Shown here: in pieces, positions 27,893-36,925 of the stretch
Layout: every line of letters begins with the position of its first letter
Numbering within the stretch: the stretch's first letter is position 1
Assembly (NCBI RefSeq): GCF_028609885.1
Contig: NZ_CP063195.1
Location: 2,294,001-2,358,000 of the forward strand
Direction of reading: 5' to 3'
DNA length: 64,000 nt
Source of the DNA: Corynebacterium jeikeium
GTDB lineage: Bacteria; Actinomycetota; Actinomycetes; Mycobacteriales; Mycobacteriaceae
Position numbers and translations under genes: made by a program
The notes under the pieces: generated by a model
Seen by the model: only the letters and a program-made list of their open reading frames with translations
Database searches by the model: none
What the model was told of the DNA's origin: nothing

Positions 27893-29188
27893 ATGTCGAA
27901 CGTCGGCAAGGCACGTACCGCTGAAGAAATCCAGAAGGACTGGGACGAGAACCCCCGCTGGGCTCACGTCGAGCGCGATTACACCGCAGAGCAGGTCGCT
28001 GAGCTGCAGGGCACCGTTGTTGAAGAGCACACCCTGGCACGCCGCGGCGCTGAGATCCTGTGGGAAGCAGTCAACAAGGATGACGACTCCTACATCAACG
28101 CCCTGGGCGCCCTGACCGGTAACCAGGCCGTTCAGCAGGTCCGCGCAGGTCTGAAGGCTGTTTACCTGTCCGGTTGGCAGGTTGCAGGTGACGCTAACCT
28201 GTCCGGCCACACCTACCCCGACCAGTCCCTGTACCCGGCGAACTCCGTTCCGTCCGTCGTTCAGCGCATCAACAACGCGCTGTCCCGCGCAGACGAGATC
28301 GCTCGCGTTGAGGGCGACACCTCCGTTGACAACTGGCTGGTTCCGATCGTTGCCGACGGTGAGGCTGGCTTCGGCGGCGCACTGAACGTTTACGAGCTGC
28401 AGAAGGCCATGATCAAGGCCGGCGCTGCAGGTACCCACTGGGAGGACCAGCTGGCCTCCGAGAAGAAGTGTGGCCACCTGGGCGGCAAGGTCCTGATCCC
28501 GACCCAGCAGCACATCCGTACCCTGAACTCTGCACGTCTGGCAGCTGACGTTGCCAACACCCCGACCCTGGTTGTTGCTCGTACCGACGCTGAGGCCGCT
28601 ACCCTGCTGACCTCCGACGTTGACGATCGCGACAAGCCGTTCCTGACCGGCGGCCGCACCGCTGAGGGCTTCTACAACGTGCAGAACGGCATCGAGCCCT
28701 GCATCGCCCGTGCGAAGGCATACGCTCCGTACGCTGACCTGATCTGGATGGAGACCGGCACCCCGGACCTGGAGCTGGCTAAGAAGTTCGCTGAGGCTGT
28801 TCGCTCCGAGTACCCGGACCAGCTGCTGGCTTACAACTGCTCCCCGTCCTTCAACTGGTCTGCACACCTGGACGACGACACCATCGCCAAGTTCCAGAAC
28901 GAGCTGGGCGCAATGGGCTTCAAGTTCCAGTTCATCACCCTGGCTGGCTTCCACGCTCTGAACCACTCCATGTTCGACCTGGCTTACGGCTACGCCCGCA
29001 ACCAGATGACCGCTTTCGTGGAGCTGCAGAACCGCGAGTTCGCTTCCGCCAAGGAGCGCGGCTTCACCGCTGTGAAGCACCAGCGCGAGGTCGGTGCTGG
29101 CTACTTCGACAAGATCGCCACCACCGTCGACCCGAACTCCTCCACCACCGCTCTGAAGGGCTCCACCGAGGAGGGCCAGTTCCACTAA
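27893..29188 (+). CDS. aceA: Isocitrate lyase
   Basis: A 431-residue enzyme that splits isocitrate into glyoxylate and succinate. The catalytic Cys signature [18 protein letters not shown] is intact, as are GYARNQM and the substrate-binding NCSPSFNW. Codon use is noticeably strongly biased (many GCT, GTT, CTG), as expected for a highly expressed gene. AAGGAAGTG lies before the ATG. A strong terminator follows. Confidence 0.97.
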   Translation: MSNVGKARTAEEIQKDWDENPRWAHVERDYTAEQVAELQGTVVEEHTLARRGAEILWEAVNKDDDSYINALGALTGNQAVQQVRAGLKAVYLSGWQVAGDANLSGHTYPDQSLYPANSVPSVVQRINNALSRADEIARVEGDTSVDNWLVPIVADGEAGFGGALNVYELQKAMIKAGAAGTHWEDQLASEKKCGHLGGKVLIPTQQHIRTLNSARLAADVANTPTLVVARTDAEAATLLTSDVDDRDKPFLTGGRTAEGFYNVQNGIEPCIARAKAYAPYADLIWMETGTPDLELAKKFAEAVRSEYPDQLLAYNCSPSFNWSAHLDDDTIAKFQNELGAMGFKFQFITLAGFHALNHSMFDLAYGYARNQMTAFVELQNREFASAKERGFTAVKHQREVGAGYFDKIATTVDPNSSTTALKGSTEEGQFH

Positions 29189-29250
29189 GCCGCTTGTTGC
29201 CAAGCGCTAGGAACTAGCTGCGCGGGCGGTACAGCCCGCACACTACTTAA

Positions 29251-29291
29251 GTCCGGTCAGCACAAAAGTGCTGGCCGGACTCTTTCTCTTT
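29251..29291 (+). terminator. Terminator after aceA
   Basis: GTCCGGTCAGCAC (29251-29263) pairs with GTGCTGGCCGGAC (29268-29280) around AAAA, followed by TCTTTCTCTTT. Confidence 0.92.
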
Positions 29292-29371
29292 CCTGACAAG
29301 CAGTTACTACGGATGAAGCCAATGGCAACTTGGCCCATGCCCCAAAGCCTCCGAATATACTGGTGAGCACC

Positions 29372-30877
29372 ATGGGAAAACCGACTGAACGCACATCTGC
29401 ACGCGCCACTGAGAGCAATACCGAGCGCCCCTTCGTCGGCTCCCGCCTTCGCCAGCTACGCAAGGAACGCGGAATCTCCCAAGCCCGCCTCGCAGAGATC
29501 CTGGACCTCTCCGCCAGCTACGTGAACCAGATCGAGCACGACGGGCGCCCGCTGACCGCCGCCGTGTTAGAGCGCATTACCGCCGCCTTCGGCGTCGACC
29601 CAACCTTCTTCGCCGACCAAGACTCCACTCGCCTGCTGGCGGAAGTCCAGGACGTCACCCTGGACCCGGAGATCAGCCCCACCCCGGCGGACGTCACCGA
29701 GCTCGCAGCACTGGTGAAGAACCACCCGGACCTGGCCCGCGCCTTCGTGGACCTCCACTCCCGCTACCGGAACGTCTCGGATACCCTCTCGCTGCTCACC
29801 GAGGAGCGCGTGCAGGGCTCCGCCATCCTCTCCATCACGCCCAAGGGTGAGCTCTTCGGCCGGGCCTCCGGGCCAGAGGCGTTCTCAATGCCACACGATG
29901 AAGTCCGCGACTTCTTCTACGCACGACAGAACTACATCGATGTTCTGGATGTAGCGGCGGAGAAGTTGGCGTCCAAAATAAACATCGGGGCGAACCAAAT
30001 ACACCACACAGAACAAATCATCGCCGAACGGCTACAACAGGTGCACCAAGTGCAGGTGATCTACTCGCGCGACCTGGGTGATACACAGCACAAGTTCGAC
30101 CCAAAGCGAAAGACGCTCCACGTGTCGTCGAAGATGCGCCCCGGGCAGATCGCATTCCGGCTGGCCACCGAGCTGGCATTCCTAGAGGCCGGAACGACCA
30201 TCGACTCGCTGGTGGAGCTGGGGCACTTCCAGTCCGAAGAATCCCGCGCGCTCGCCCGGCGCGGCCTGGCCAGCTACTATGCCGCCGCGCTGCTACTGCC
30301 CTACCAACAGTTCCACAGCTCCGCGGAGGAATCGCGCTACGACCTGGAGTTCCTTATGCGCGAATACGGCGTGGGCTACGAGACGGTCTGCCACCGCCTC
30401 TCCAGTCTGCAGCGCCCCAGCCTGCGCGGCGTTCCCTGGACCTTCGTGCGCGTGGACCGTGCGGGCAACATGTCCAAGCGCCAGTCGGCGACGGGGCTGC
30501 ACCTTTCCAACTCCGGCGGCACGTGCCCGCTGTGGAATGTGTACGAAACGTTTAGCTATCCCGGCAAGATCATGCGGCAGATCGCGCAAATGCCAGACGG
30601 GAGAACCTACCTGTGGATCGCGCGCACCGTGAACCACCACCGCGCGGCATGGGGCCAGCCGGGGAAGATGTTCGCCATCGGTTTGGGCTGCGAGCTGCGG
30701 CACGCCGACCGGACGGTGTATTCGGACGGTCTGGACTTAGAGGACACGTCCGCGGCAGTGCCGATCGGCTCCGGATGCCGACTGTGCCCGCGCGATAACT
30801 GCCCGCAGCGTGCGTTCCCGCCGATCCACCGCTCGCTGGAGATCGACCCGCACCGTTCGAGTGTGTCGCCCTACTAG
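29372..30877 (+). CDS. ramB: Transcription regulator RamB (acetate metabolism)
   Basis: A 501-residue XRE-family regulator. The helix-turn-helix (about residues 24-75, [33 protein letters not shown]) is followed by a peptidase-like IrrE region and the short-chain acyl-CoA regulator C-terminal domain with a [16 protein letters not shown]ys cluster. In C. glutamicum RamB represses aceA, aceB and other acetate genes. The ATG at 29372 is chosen because its product starts close to the known RamB N-terminus; GGTGAG precedes it, and a TATACT box lies ten bases before, so the leader is short. Here it lies next to its own likely targets. Confidence 0.92.
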   Translation: MGKPTERTSARATESNTERPFVGSRLRQLRKERGISQARLAEILDLSASYVNQIEHDGRPLTAAVLERITAAFGVDPTFFADQDSTRLLAEVQDVTLDPEISPTPADVTELAALVKNHPDLARAFVDLHSRYRNVSDTLSLLTEERVQGSAILSITPKGELFGRASGPEAFSMPHDEVRDFFYARQNYIDVLDVAAEKLASKINIGANQIHHTEQIIAERLQQVHQVQVIYSRDLGDTQHKFDPKRKTLHVSSKMRPGQIAFRLATELAFLEAGTTIDSLVELGHFQSEESRALARRGLASYYAAALLLPYQQFHSSAEESRYDLEFLMREYGVGYETVCHRLSSLQRPSLRGVPWTFVRVDRAGNMSKRQSATGLHLSNSGGTCPLWNVYETFSYPGKIMRQIAQMPDGRTYLWIARTVNHHRAAWGQPGKMFAIGLGCELRHADRTVYSDGLDLEDTSAAVPIGSGCRLCPRDNCPQRAFPPIHRSLEIDPHRSSVSPY

Positions 30878-30898
30878 TTCGCCCTACTAGCGCTAGTC
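30868..30898. repeat. Repeat at the ramB 3' end
   Basis: TCGCCCTACTAG occurs twice in tandem-like spacing, at about 30867-30878 (holding the ramB stop) and 30881-30892, followed by CGCTAGTCGCC reaching the stop of the convergent gene. Confidence 0.6.
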
Positions 30899-31996
30899 GC
30901 CGTCGAAAAGCCCGACGATCTGCCTGCGCTGCAGTTCGCGACGGTTGTATGTGGCCTCGCGCACCGATTCGTCGGTATCGAAGCTCGAGCCGAGTGCCCC
31001 ACCGAGGGTGCCTAGTGACGCCGCAAACCATGCCAGCGTCAAATAATCCAGTGGCGTGATAGTCGAGTTCACTCGGCTTTCGAAGAAGGGCACCGGCACA
31101 ACGGCGGCGCTGACCAGCAGCATCGTCAAGTAGATCAGGGCATACACGCCCGTCGCGGAGATCAGTACAGTGCCGGTGGTGGCCAGGTTATCCATCCGGG
31201 CGCGCCACCACTCCACACTGTCGGTTGAAGCTTGCGTGGTGGCTACATCGGCGCCCACGCTCAACACGGACGGTTCCGCCTTACGGCTATATCCCCCATT
31301 CCACAGGCCGTTTTTGTAGATCAACCAGAAGGTCAGCAGGGTGATGGAAAGGATAGTGATCATGATCTGCCGCCATGAACTGATCAGGTAGGACATTTCC
31401 CACACCGAACCGTAGAAGATGCCGAAGCCGCCGGTGGCCACGCCAGTGGCCAGGCAGCTGGAGAGCACCTTGAGCAACTGGCCGGGGCGGTTTCCGCGGA
31501 TCATCCCCAGCAGCAGGCGCAGGGTCCGCCCGCGGCCTTCGAGTACGCGGGTGGTATCGGCCTCTACGTCGCCGCCCTCGATCTCGTCTACACCCTTTTC
31601 GCGCTGGCCGGCTCCGGCGTGCTTGCCGCAGACCAGGCGCGAAAGTTCTTGCCGTAGACCCTCCTTGGCCCGCAGCAGGCCGAAGGCGGGCAGGCACAGC
31701 ATGGTGGCCTTGCCCTGCTCGACGGTCTGGCTGATTACCGGCCTGCGGGTGGTCAGCGGCAGGTCGGTGACGTAAACAAGCCGATCCCAGCCGTAGTCAC
31801 GCAGGATTCCGGGGGCGGTGTCGGCTAGGCGGACGTTGCCGAACTCGTCCATCGGCAGCGTTCCGGTACGGAATTCGAGGATGGGTTTAGTCCCGGAGAC
31901 GTGATTCTCCGAGGCCTTAGCTAGCTGTTGCAGCATGGCGCGTACGCGCACCGCTGGCAGTCCTCGGTCTGCCAGCAAGCCAATCTTCTCTGGCAA
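30893..31996 (-). CDS. Four-segment membrane protein between ramB and lpd
   Basis: Up to 367 residues with a soluble N-terminal part (1-165) and four hydrophobic segments (about 180-205, 212-232, 275-300 and 320-345). A gene of this kind lies between lpd and ramB in C. glutamicum. The start is uncertain: the longest frame begins at TTG (31994-31996) without a ribosome binding site; a GTG at 31949-31951 with GAGGA nine bases before it would give 352 residues. The frame stays open upstream back to a TAG at about 32052 without another usual start codon. Function unknown. Confidence 0.75.
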   Translation of the reverse strand: MPEKIGLLADRGLPAVRVRAMLQQLAKASENHVSGTKPILEFRTGTLPMDEFGNVRLADTAPGILRDYGWDRLVYVTDLPLTTRRPVISQTVEQGKATMLCLPAFGLLRAKEGLRQELSRLVCGKHAGAGQREKGVDEIEGGDVEADTTRVLEGRGRTLRLLLGMIRGNRPGQLLKVLSSCLATGVATGGFGIFYGSVWEMSYLISSWRQIMITILSITLLTFWLIYKNGLWNGGYSRKAEPSVLSVGADVATTQASTDSVEWWRARMDNLATTGTVLISATGVYALIYLTMLLVSAAVVPVPFFESRVNSTITPLDYLTLAWFAASLGTLGGALGSSFDTDESVREATYNRRELQRRQIVGLFDGD

Positions 31997-32099
31997 GTCT
32001 GGGCACCAATCGTGGCAGGGGGAGGGGTTCGGAGGGATTCGCTCGAAATCCTACTCCACCTGCGCCTTACCAAGGAAATGTTGGCCGTTTAACGCGAAA

Positions 32100-32157
32100 A
32101 CCGGCCCGTGCCTTCAAGGAAACTTCCAGGGGAAGCTTCGCAAAGGCGCGGGCCGGT
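32100..32157 (-). terminator. Terminator of lpd
   Basis: ACCGGCCCGTGCCTT (32100-32114) pairs with AAAGGCGCGGGCCGGT (32142-32157); a smaller hairpin lies in the loop. Leftward, TTTTCGCG follows. Confidence 0.8.
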
Positions 32158-32177
32158 CAGCTGGCCGATGAACCTTT

Positions 32178-33608
32178 CTAGAGGTTGATCATGTGGCCGC
32201 CGGCGATGCCGTGGGCGGCCTCCTTCATAGCCTCCGACAGGGTCGGGTGCGTGTGAACGTTGCGGGAGATCTCCTCGGCCGTCAGGTCGAAGCGCTGCGC
32301 CAGGGTCAGCTCCGGCAGCAGTTCGGAGACGTCCGGACCGACCATGTGGGCGCCCAGCAGCTCGCCGTATTCAGCGTCTGCCACCAGCTTCACAAAGCCC
32401 ACCGCGTGGCCCAGGCCCTGTGCCTTGCCGTTGGCGGTGTAGGGGAAGGTGGCGACCTTTACCTCGCGGCCTTCCTCCTCTGCCTTCTTCTTGGCTGCTT
32501 CCTCGGTGTAGCCGAAGGATGCAACCTGCGGAGAGCAGAAGGTAGCGCGCGGCATCATCTGGTAGTCGCCGAGCAGCTCGGTCTCTTCGCCCGCGATAAC
32601 CTCGGCGGCAACCACGCCCTGTGCTTCGGCAACGTGTGCCAGCTGCAGCTTGGCGGTGACGTCACCGATGGCGTAGATGTGTGGAACGCTGGTGCGCATC
32701 TCGTCGTCAATGTCGATCGCACCGCGCTCGGTCAGCTTCACGCCGGTGTTCTCCAGGCCGAAGCCCTCCACGCGGGGAGCGAAGCCGATAGAGACCATCA
32801 CGCGGTCTGCCTTCAGCGTTTCGTTCTTAGAGCCGTCGGCGGACTCGATGTCCACCTCCACGCCCTTGCCTTCGCCCAGGTCGCGGACAGCGGTGGTCTT
32901 GTGACCGGTCTTCAGGGTTACGCCCAGCTTCTTGTACTGCTTGGCAATTTCCTTGGAAACGTCCTTGTCCTCGTTCGGCAGGACGCGGTCCATGAACTCA
33001 ACGACGGTGATGTCAACGCCGAAGTTGGACAGTACGTAAGCGAATTCCATGCCGATGGCGCCCGCGCCGATGATGACCATGGAGTCCGGCTTGTTCTCGT
33101 CCAGGATCTGCTCTTCGTAGGAGACGATGTTGCCGCCCAGCTCTACGCCCGGCAGGGACTTCACAACGGAACCGGTGGCGATGATGCAGTTGTCGAAGGT
33201 GATGGTCTTGCCTGCGTCGTCGCCGTCGGAGACCTCGATGGTCTTGTCATCAACGAAGTTGCCGCGGCCGTGGATCTCCTGAATCTTGTTCTTCTTCATC
33301 AGGAAGTGCACGCCCTTGACGATGTTGCCCGAGACCTTGCGGGAGCGCTGGTGCGCTACCTTGAAGTCCATCGAGATGTTGTCGCCGGTAATGCCGTAGG
33401 TCTTGGCTTCCTTGGTGATGGTGTGCGCAAGTTCGGCGTTGCGGATTAGCGCCTTCGAGGGGATGCAGCCCACGTTGAGGCATACGCCGCCCCAGTACTG
33501 CTTTTCGATAACGGCGGTCTTCAGACCCAACTGAGCGGCACGAATCGCCGCCACGTATCCGCCAGGGCCTGCTCCGAGTACTACTACGTCAAAATGTTCT
33601 TTAGCCAC
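32178..33608 (-). CDS. lpd: Dihydrolipoamide dehydrogenase
   Basis: A 476-residue FAD disulfide oxidoreductase (E3) of the pyruvate and 2-oxoglutarate dehydrogenase complexes. It has the FAD fold [21 protein letters not shown], the redox disulfide [14 protein letters not shown], the NAD fold [16 protein letters not shown], and the C-terminal His-Glu pair in [11 protein letters not shown]. The GTG at 33606-33608 is taken as start; a TTG three codons upstream is also in frame. The ribosome binding site is weak. Confidence 0.95.
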   Translation of the reverse strand: MAKEHFDVVVLGAGPGGYVAAIRAAQLGLKTAVIEKQYWGGVCLNVGCIPSKALIRNAELAHTITKEAKTYGITGDNISMDFKVAHQRSRKVSGNIVKGVHFLMKKNKIQEIHGRGNFVDDKTIEVSDGDDAGKTITFDNCIIATGSVVKSLPGVELGGNIVSYEEQILDENKPDSMVIIGAGAIGMEFAYVLSNFGVDITVVEFMDRVLPNEDKDVSKEIAKQYKKLGVTLKTGHKTTAVRDLGEGKGVEVDIESADGSKNETLKADRVMVSIGFAPRVEGFGLENTGVKLTERGAIDIDDEMRTSVPHIYAIGDVTAKLQLAHVAEAQGVVAAEVIAGEETELLGDYQMMPRATFCSPQVASFGYTEEAAKKKAEEEGREVKVATFPYTANGKAQGLGHAVGFVKLVADAEYGELLGAHMVGPDVSELLPELTLAQRFDLTAEEISRNVHTHPTLSEAMKEAAHGIAGGHMINL

Positions 33609-33963
33609 AAGTCCCAAGGGTACTTAATGTTCGTCTCTCATGTTTGTCGGGCTCGTCTTGCTCTTGGTCCCACCCTTTGTCTTTCTTATTGACGCCACCC
33701 GCATTCCCAGCCCACATCAGCTCGCATCCCCGCTTTTGGGTTTAACGGAAAAAGTTTTTCCTCCTTTGGGTTCCCAAATTTCTCGCAGATTAGGTAATGT
33801 TCCCAATGTCCTTAGAGATTTGCTGTGGATTTCTTGAATATTCTACGAATATCCGCCGGAAAAGCCCTGCAGACCTCTCCCTCTCACTCATTTGACTGAC
33901 CCCACGCCCCGGGCAAGGAATACTGACGTTTCCGCATCGTGGCACCACAGAAGGATCAACTCT
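33609..33963. promoter_or_regulatory. Divergent lpd / mycolyltransferase region
   Basis: No credible gene is seen. CTTTCTTATTGACGCCAC (33681-33698) matches 17 of 18 bases of a word before sdhC. GAATAT is repeated 11 bases apart at 33836-33852. AAGGA at about 33951-33955 is the ribosome binding site of the rightward gene. Confidence 0.55.
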
Positions 33964-35196
33964 ATGAAGCGAAGCATCGTCCGCACTCTCGCCGCTGTCA
34001 CGGCTGCGATCGCCCCGTTCGCAACCGTCGCGGTCACCGCACCGGCCACCCAGGCCGCTAGCGTCTCCGCCGCCCAGAAGGCAGACGGCATCGCGCCGGC
34101 CAAGCTGAAGCTGAACTCCACGACTCCGAACCAACCGGAGGATTCCACCACGTGGCGTAAGAACATCAAAGCCTGGCAAAACGCAGGCTTCGACAACGTA
34201 CAGGAAGTCTCCGCTTACTCCCCGTCGATGAAGCGCCACATCCCGTTGATCGTCATCCAGCCGAAGGATAAGGCAAAGCGCGACAACGCTCCGACCCTGT
34301 ACATGCTGAACGGGGCGGACGGCGGCGAAGGCATTGCCAACTGGATTCGCCAGACCGACATCATTACCTACTACGGCGGCAACGATGACGCGAACAAGGG
34401 CACCGTCAGCCCCGGCATCGGCGCCAACATCGTGATCCCCATGAGCGGTGCGTACTCCTACTACACCGACTGGATCACCGAGCCGAACACTTCAGCGATT
34501 AAGGGGCCGCAGAAGTGGGAGACCTTCCTGACCCGCGAGCTGCCGCAGGCCATCGAGCCGGCGCTGAAGGCTAACGACAAGCGCGCCATCGCCGGCATGT
34601 CCATGACCGGCACCACCTCTCTGCTGTACGCGCAGCACCACCCGGGCTTCTACGACTCCGTCGGTTCCTTCTCCGGCTGTGCTGCAACCACCACGGGCCT
34701 GACCCCGCAGTTCATCAACCTGGTTCTCAACCGCGGTGGCACGGACTTCACCAAGATGTGGGGCCCTGTCAACGGTGAGGTTGCTCGCTACAACGATGCC
34801 CTGATCAACGCTGAGAAGCTGCGTGGCCAGGAGAACATCTACGTCTCCACCAGCTCCGGGTTCCCCGGCGAGCACGATATGCCGTGGTCCGAGCGAGTGA
34901 ACGGCCAGCTGTCCTCCGCAGCTCAGGTGATCTTCGAGGGCGCTGTCATCGAGGGCGCCACCAACGCCTGCACCCGCGACCTGGAGCGCAAGACCAAGGC
35001 GCTGAACATCCCGGTGAACTACAACTTCCGCCCGGCAGGCACCCACCAGTGGGGCTACTGGCAGGACGACCTGCGCGGCTACTGGAAGGACCTGGTTAAC
35101 GGCCTGGGTACGGGCGCCGAGCGTCCGCCGCTGCAGCCGACCAAGCCGATCTCCCCGGAGGACTTCTGGGAGGGTTCCACCGCGGGCTCCCGCTAG
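33964..35196 (+). CDS. Secreted corynomycolyltransferase (antigen 85 family)
   Basis: A 410-residue secreted esterase-fold protein. The signal peptide (about 1-32, MKRSIVRTLAAVTAAIAPFA...TQAAS) is followed by the alpha/beta-hydrolase domain with nucleophile S213 in AGMSMTGTTSLL and the catalytic His H361 in PAGTHQWGYWQDDL. Such proteins move mycolic acids between trehalose and arabinogalactan in the outer envelope. The ATG at 33964 gives a proper signal peptide and has AAGGA before it; upstream in-frame codons do not. A terminator follows. Confidence 0.92.
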   Translation: MKRSIVRTLAAVTAAIAPFATVAVTAPATQAASVSAAQKADGIAPAKLKLNSTTPNQPEDSTTWRKNIKAWQNAGFDNVQEVSAYSPSMKRHIPLIVIQPKDKAKRDNAPTLYMLNGADGGEGIANWIRQTDIITYYGGNDDANKGTVSPGIGANIVIPMSGAYSYYTDWITEPNTSAIKGPQKWETFLTRELPQAIEPALKANDKRAIAGMSMTGTTSLLYAQHHPGFYDSVGSFSGCAATTTGLTPQFINLVLNRGGTDFTKMWGPVNGEVARYNDALINAEKLRGQENIYVSTSSGFPGEHDMPWSERVNGQLSSAAQVIFEGAVIEGATNACTRDLERKTKALNIPVNYNFRPAGTHQWGYWQDDLRGYWKDLVNGLGTGAERPPLQPTKPISPEDFWEGSTAGSR

Positions 35197-35253
35197 TTCT
35201 CAGGCGCTCTCACGCAGCGCCAGATAACAACACAACCAGATAAAACAACACTT

Positions 35254-35284
35254 CCCCCGCCACAGACCACCTCCGTGGCGGGGG
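35254..35284 (+). terminator. Terminator after the mycolyltransferase gene
   Basis: CCCCCGCCAC (35254-35263) pairs with GTGGCGGGGG (35275-35284), followed by TTGTCC. The U tract is poor, but the 10-bp GC stem is perfect. Confidence 0.75.
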
Positions 35285-35314
35285 TTGTCCTATGCAGATA
35301 GTAGTGTGCCTTAC

Positions 35315-36895
35315 ATGAAGCAATCCCAACAGCAGCCTCGTCCTTTCCGCAGCTCCCCTATCGCCGGAGCTCGGGATGCGTACACGGGCGTGGACTTCAA
35401 CCTCGGGTTCCACGTGCTGCGCTACGATCTGCAGCTGGACTACGACGTAGAGCCCAACCACCTGCGCGGTGTGGCCCGCCTGGCGGTCGAGAACTACCGT
35501 CCGCTGAAGACCATGACGTTGGACCTGGCCAACAATCTCGCTGTCAACCGCGTGGAGGTCGCCGGCCACGGAGCGGCTGCCAACAACGGAACGATGAAGA
35601 TCCGCCGCTTCCGGCACAACGGCAACAAGCTATCGATCACTTTCGCAGAAGAGATTGCCGAGGATCAGTCCTTTGACCTGACCATCAAGTACGGCGGCTA
35701 CCCGCGCCCGCTGCGCTCCAAGTGGGGCGAGGTTGGCTGGGAGGAAACCGATGACGGAGCCCTGGTGGCAGGCCAGCCCAATGGCGCCCCCAGCTGGTTC
35801 CCCTGCGACGATACGCCGGACGAAAAGGCAATGTTCCGCGTTGCCATCACCGCCCACAGAGACGTCACTGCCATCGCCCACGGCACCCTGGTGGAGCAGT
35901 ACAGCAAGGGCAACAACACCACCCGGGTGTTTGTAACCAATTACCCGATGGCCACCTACCTGGCGGCGGTGTACGTTGGCCCCTTCAGGCGCGTCGACTT
36001 CCGCAGCGCGGAACTCGGCCGCAAGACCGTCCCGGTATTCGGCTGGCTCCCCGAGGGCACCGAACACGCCAAGCGGGTCCGCGAGCTGGTCAACGAGGAC
36101 TTCGGCCAGCAGACGGAAATGGTCGAGGTCTACTCGGAGCTCTTCGGCGCCTACCCCTTCCCGGAGTACTCCGTGGTGATCACGGACGAGGAGATGGAGA
36201 TCCCCCTCGAAGCCCAGGGCATGAGCATGTTCGGCTGCAACCACGCCGACGGCAAGCACACCTGGGAGCGCCTGATCGCCCACGAGCTATCCCACCAGTG
36301 GTTCGGTAATTCCGTCGGCCTGGTCGAGTGGCGGGATATTTGGCTCAACGAAGGCTTCGCCTGTTACTCCGAGTGGCTGTGGTTTGAAAAGTCTCAGGGC
36401 ATCCCCGCCGCCCACCATGCGTGGGCGCACCATCAGGCGCTCGCGGAGAAGCCGCAGGACATCCTGCTGATCGACCCCGGCGCGGACGACATGTTCGACG
36501 ACCGGTTGTACAAGCGCGGCGCTGTGACTGTCCACGCCCTGCGCGTGCTGCTGGGAGACGAGGCGTTCTTCGACATGGTTAAGCGCTGGACCACACAGCA
36601 CCGCATGGGGTTGGTGGAAACCCGCGACCTGGAGAACCTGGCAAACACCGTCGCCGAGGAAAACGGCGTGGCCCGAAGTGAAGTCCAGGGGCTGTTCGAC
36701 CGCTGGTTGCGTCACCAAGAGCTACCCGACTTCCCGGGCGGTGAGGGCATCGAGCTCAGCGAGGAGCAGCTACGCGATCTTCCCGCGGGCCCCGCTGCGG
36801 AAATGGTCGATGCTTCCGGGCCGGCGCGTGCCGTGGATGCGCTGAAGCGCGTTGGGCAACGGCTCGGCGAGCTCGGTGAGAGGCTACAGGACTAG
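35315..36895 (+). CDS. M1-family metallopeptidase
   Basis: A 526-residue zinc aminopeptidase-type protein. The zinc site is complete: H323-E324-x-x-H327 in IAHELSHQW and E346 in WLNEGFACYSEW. The N-terminal beta domain (about 25-230) is typical, but the protein lacks the large C-terminal helical domain of PepN, so it is the short form. No signal peptide is evident. The ATG at 35315 lacks a ribosome binding site and may be leaderless. A TTG at 35285 lies inside the upstream terminator and is unlikely. Confidence 0.9.
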   Translation: MKQSQQQPRPFRSSPIAGARDAYTGVDFNLGFHVLRYDLQLDYDVEPNHLRGVARLAVENYRPLKTMTLDLANNLAVNRVEVAGHGAAANNGTMKIRRFRHNGNKLSITFAEEIAEDQSFDLTIKYGGYPRPLRSKWGEVGWEETDDGALVAGQPNGAPSWFPCDDTPDEKAMFRVAITAHRDVTAIAHGTLVEQYSKGNNTTRVFVTNYPMATYLAAVYVGPFRRVDFRSAELGRKTVPVFGWLPEGTEHAKRVRELVNEDFGQQTEMVEVYSELFGAYPFPEYSVVITDEEMEIPLEAQGMSMFGCNHADGKHTWERLIAHELSHQWFGNSVGLVEWRDIWLNEGFACYSEWLWFEKSQGIPAAHHAWAHHQALAEKPQDILLIDPGADDMFDDRLYKRGAVTVHALRVLLGDEAFFDMVKRWTTQHRMGLVETRDLENLANTVAEENGVARSEVQGLFDRWLRHQELPDFPGGEGIELSEEQLRDLPAGPAAEMVDASGPARAVDALKRVGQRLGELGERLQD

Positions 36896-36925
36896 CCCTC
36901 TCTGGGCCGTCGGACGGGTTAACAA

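Noticed and set aside
27708..29203. A 501-codon reverse frame across aceA
   Set aside because: The forward strand is aceA with its full signature and strong codon bias; the reverse frame is a shadow.
33640..33837. A 65-codon forward frame with a hydrophobic start (MFVGLVLLLVPPFVFLID...) between lpd and the mycolyltransferase gene
   Set aside because: No ribosome binding site, and it covers the conserved TTGACGCCAC word and the lpd promoter region; the hydrophobic part comes from the T-rich tract.
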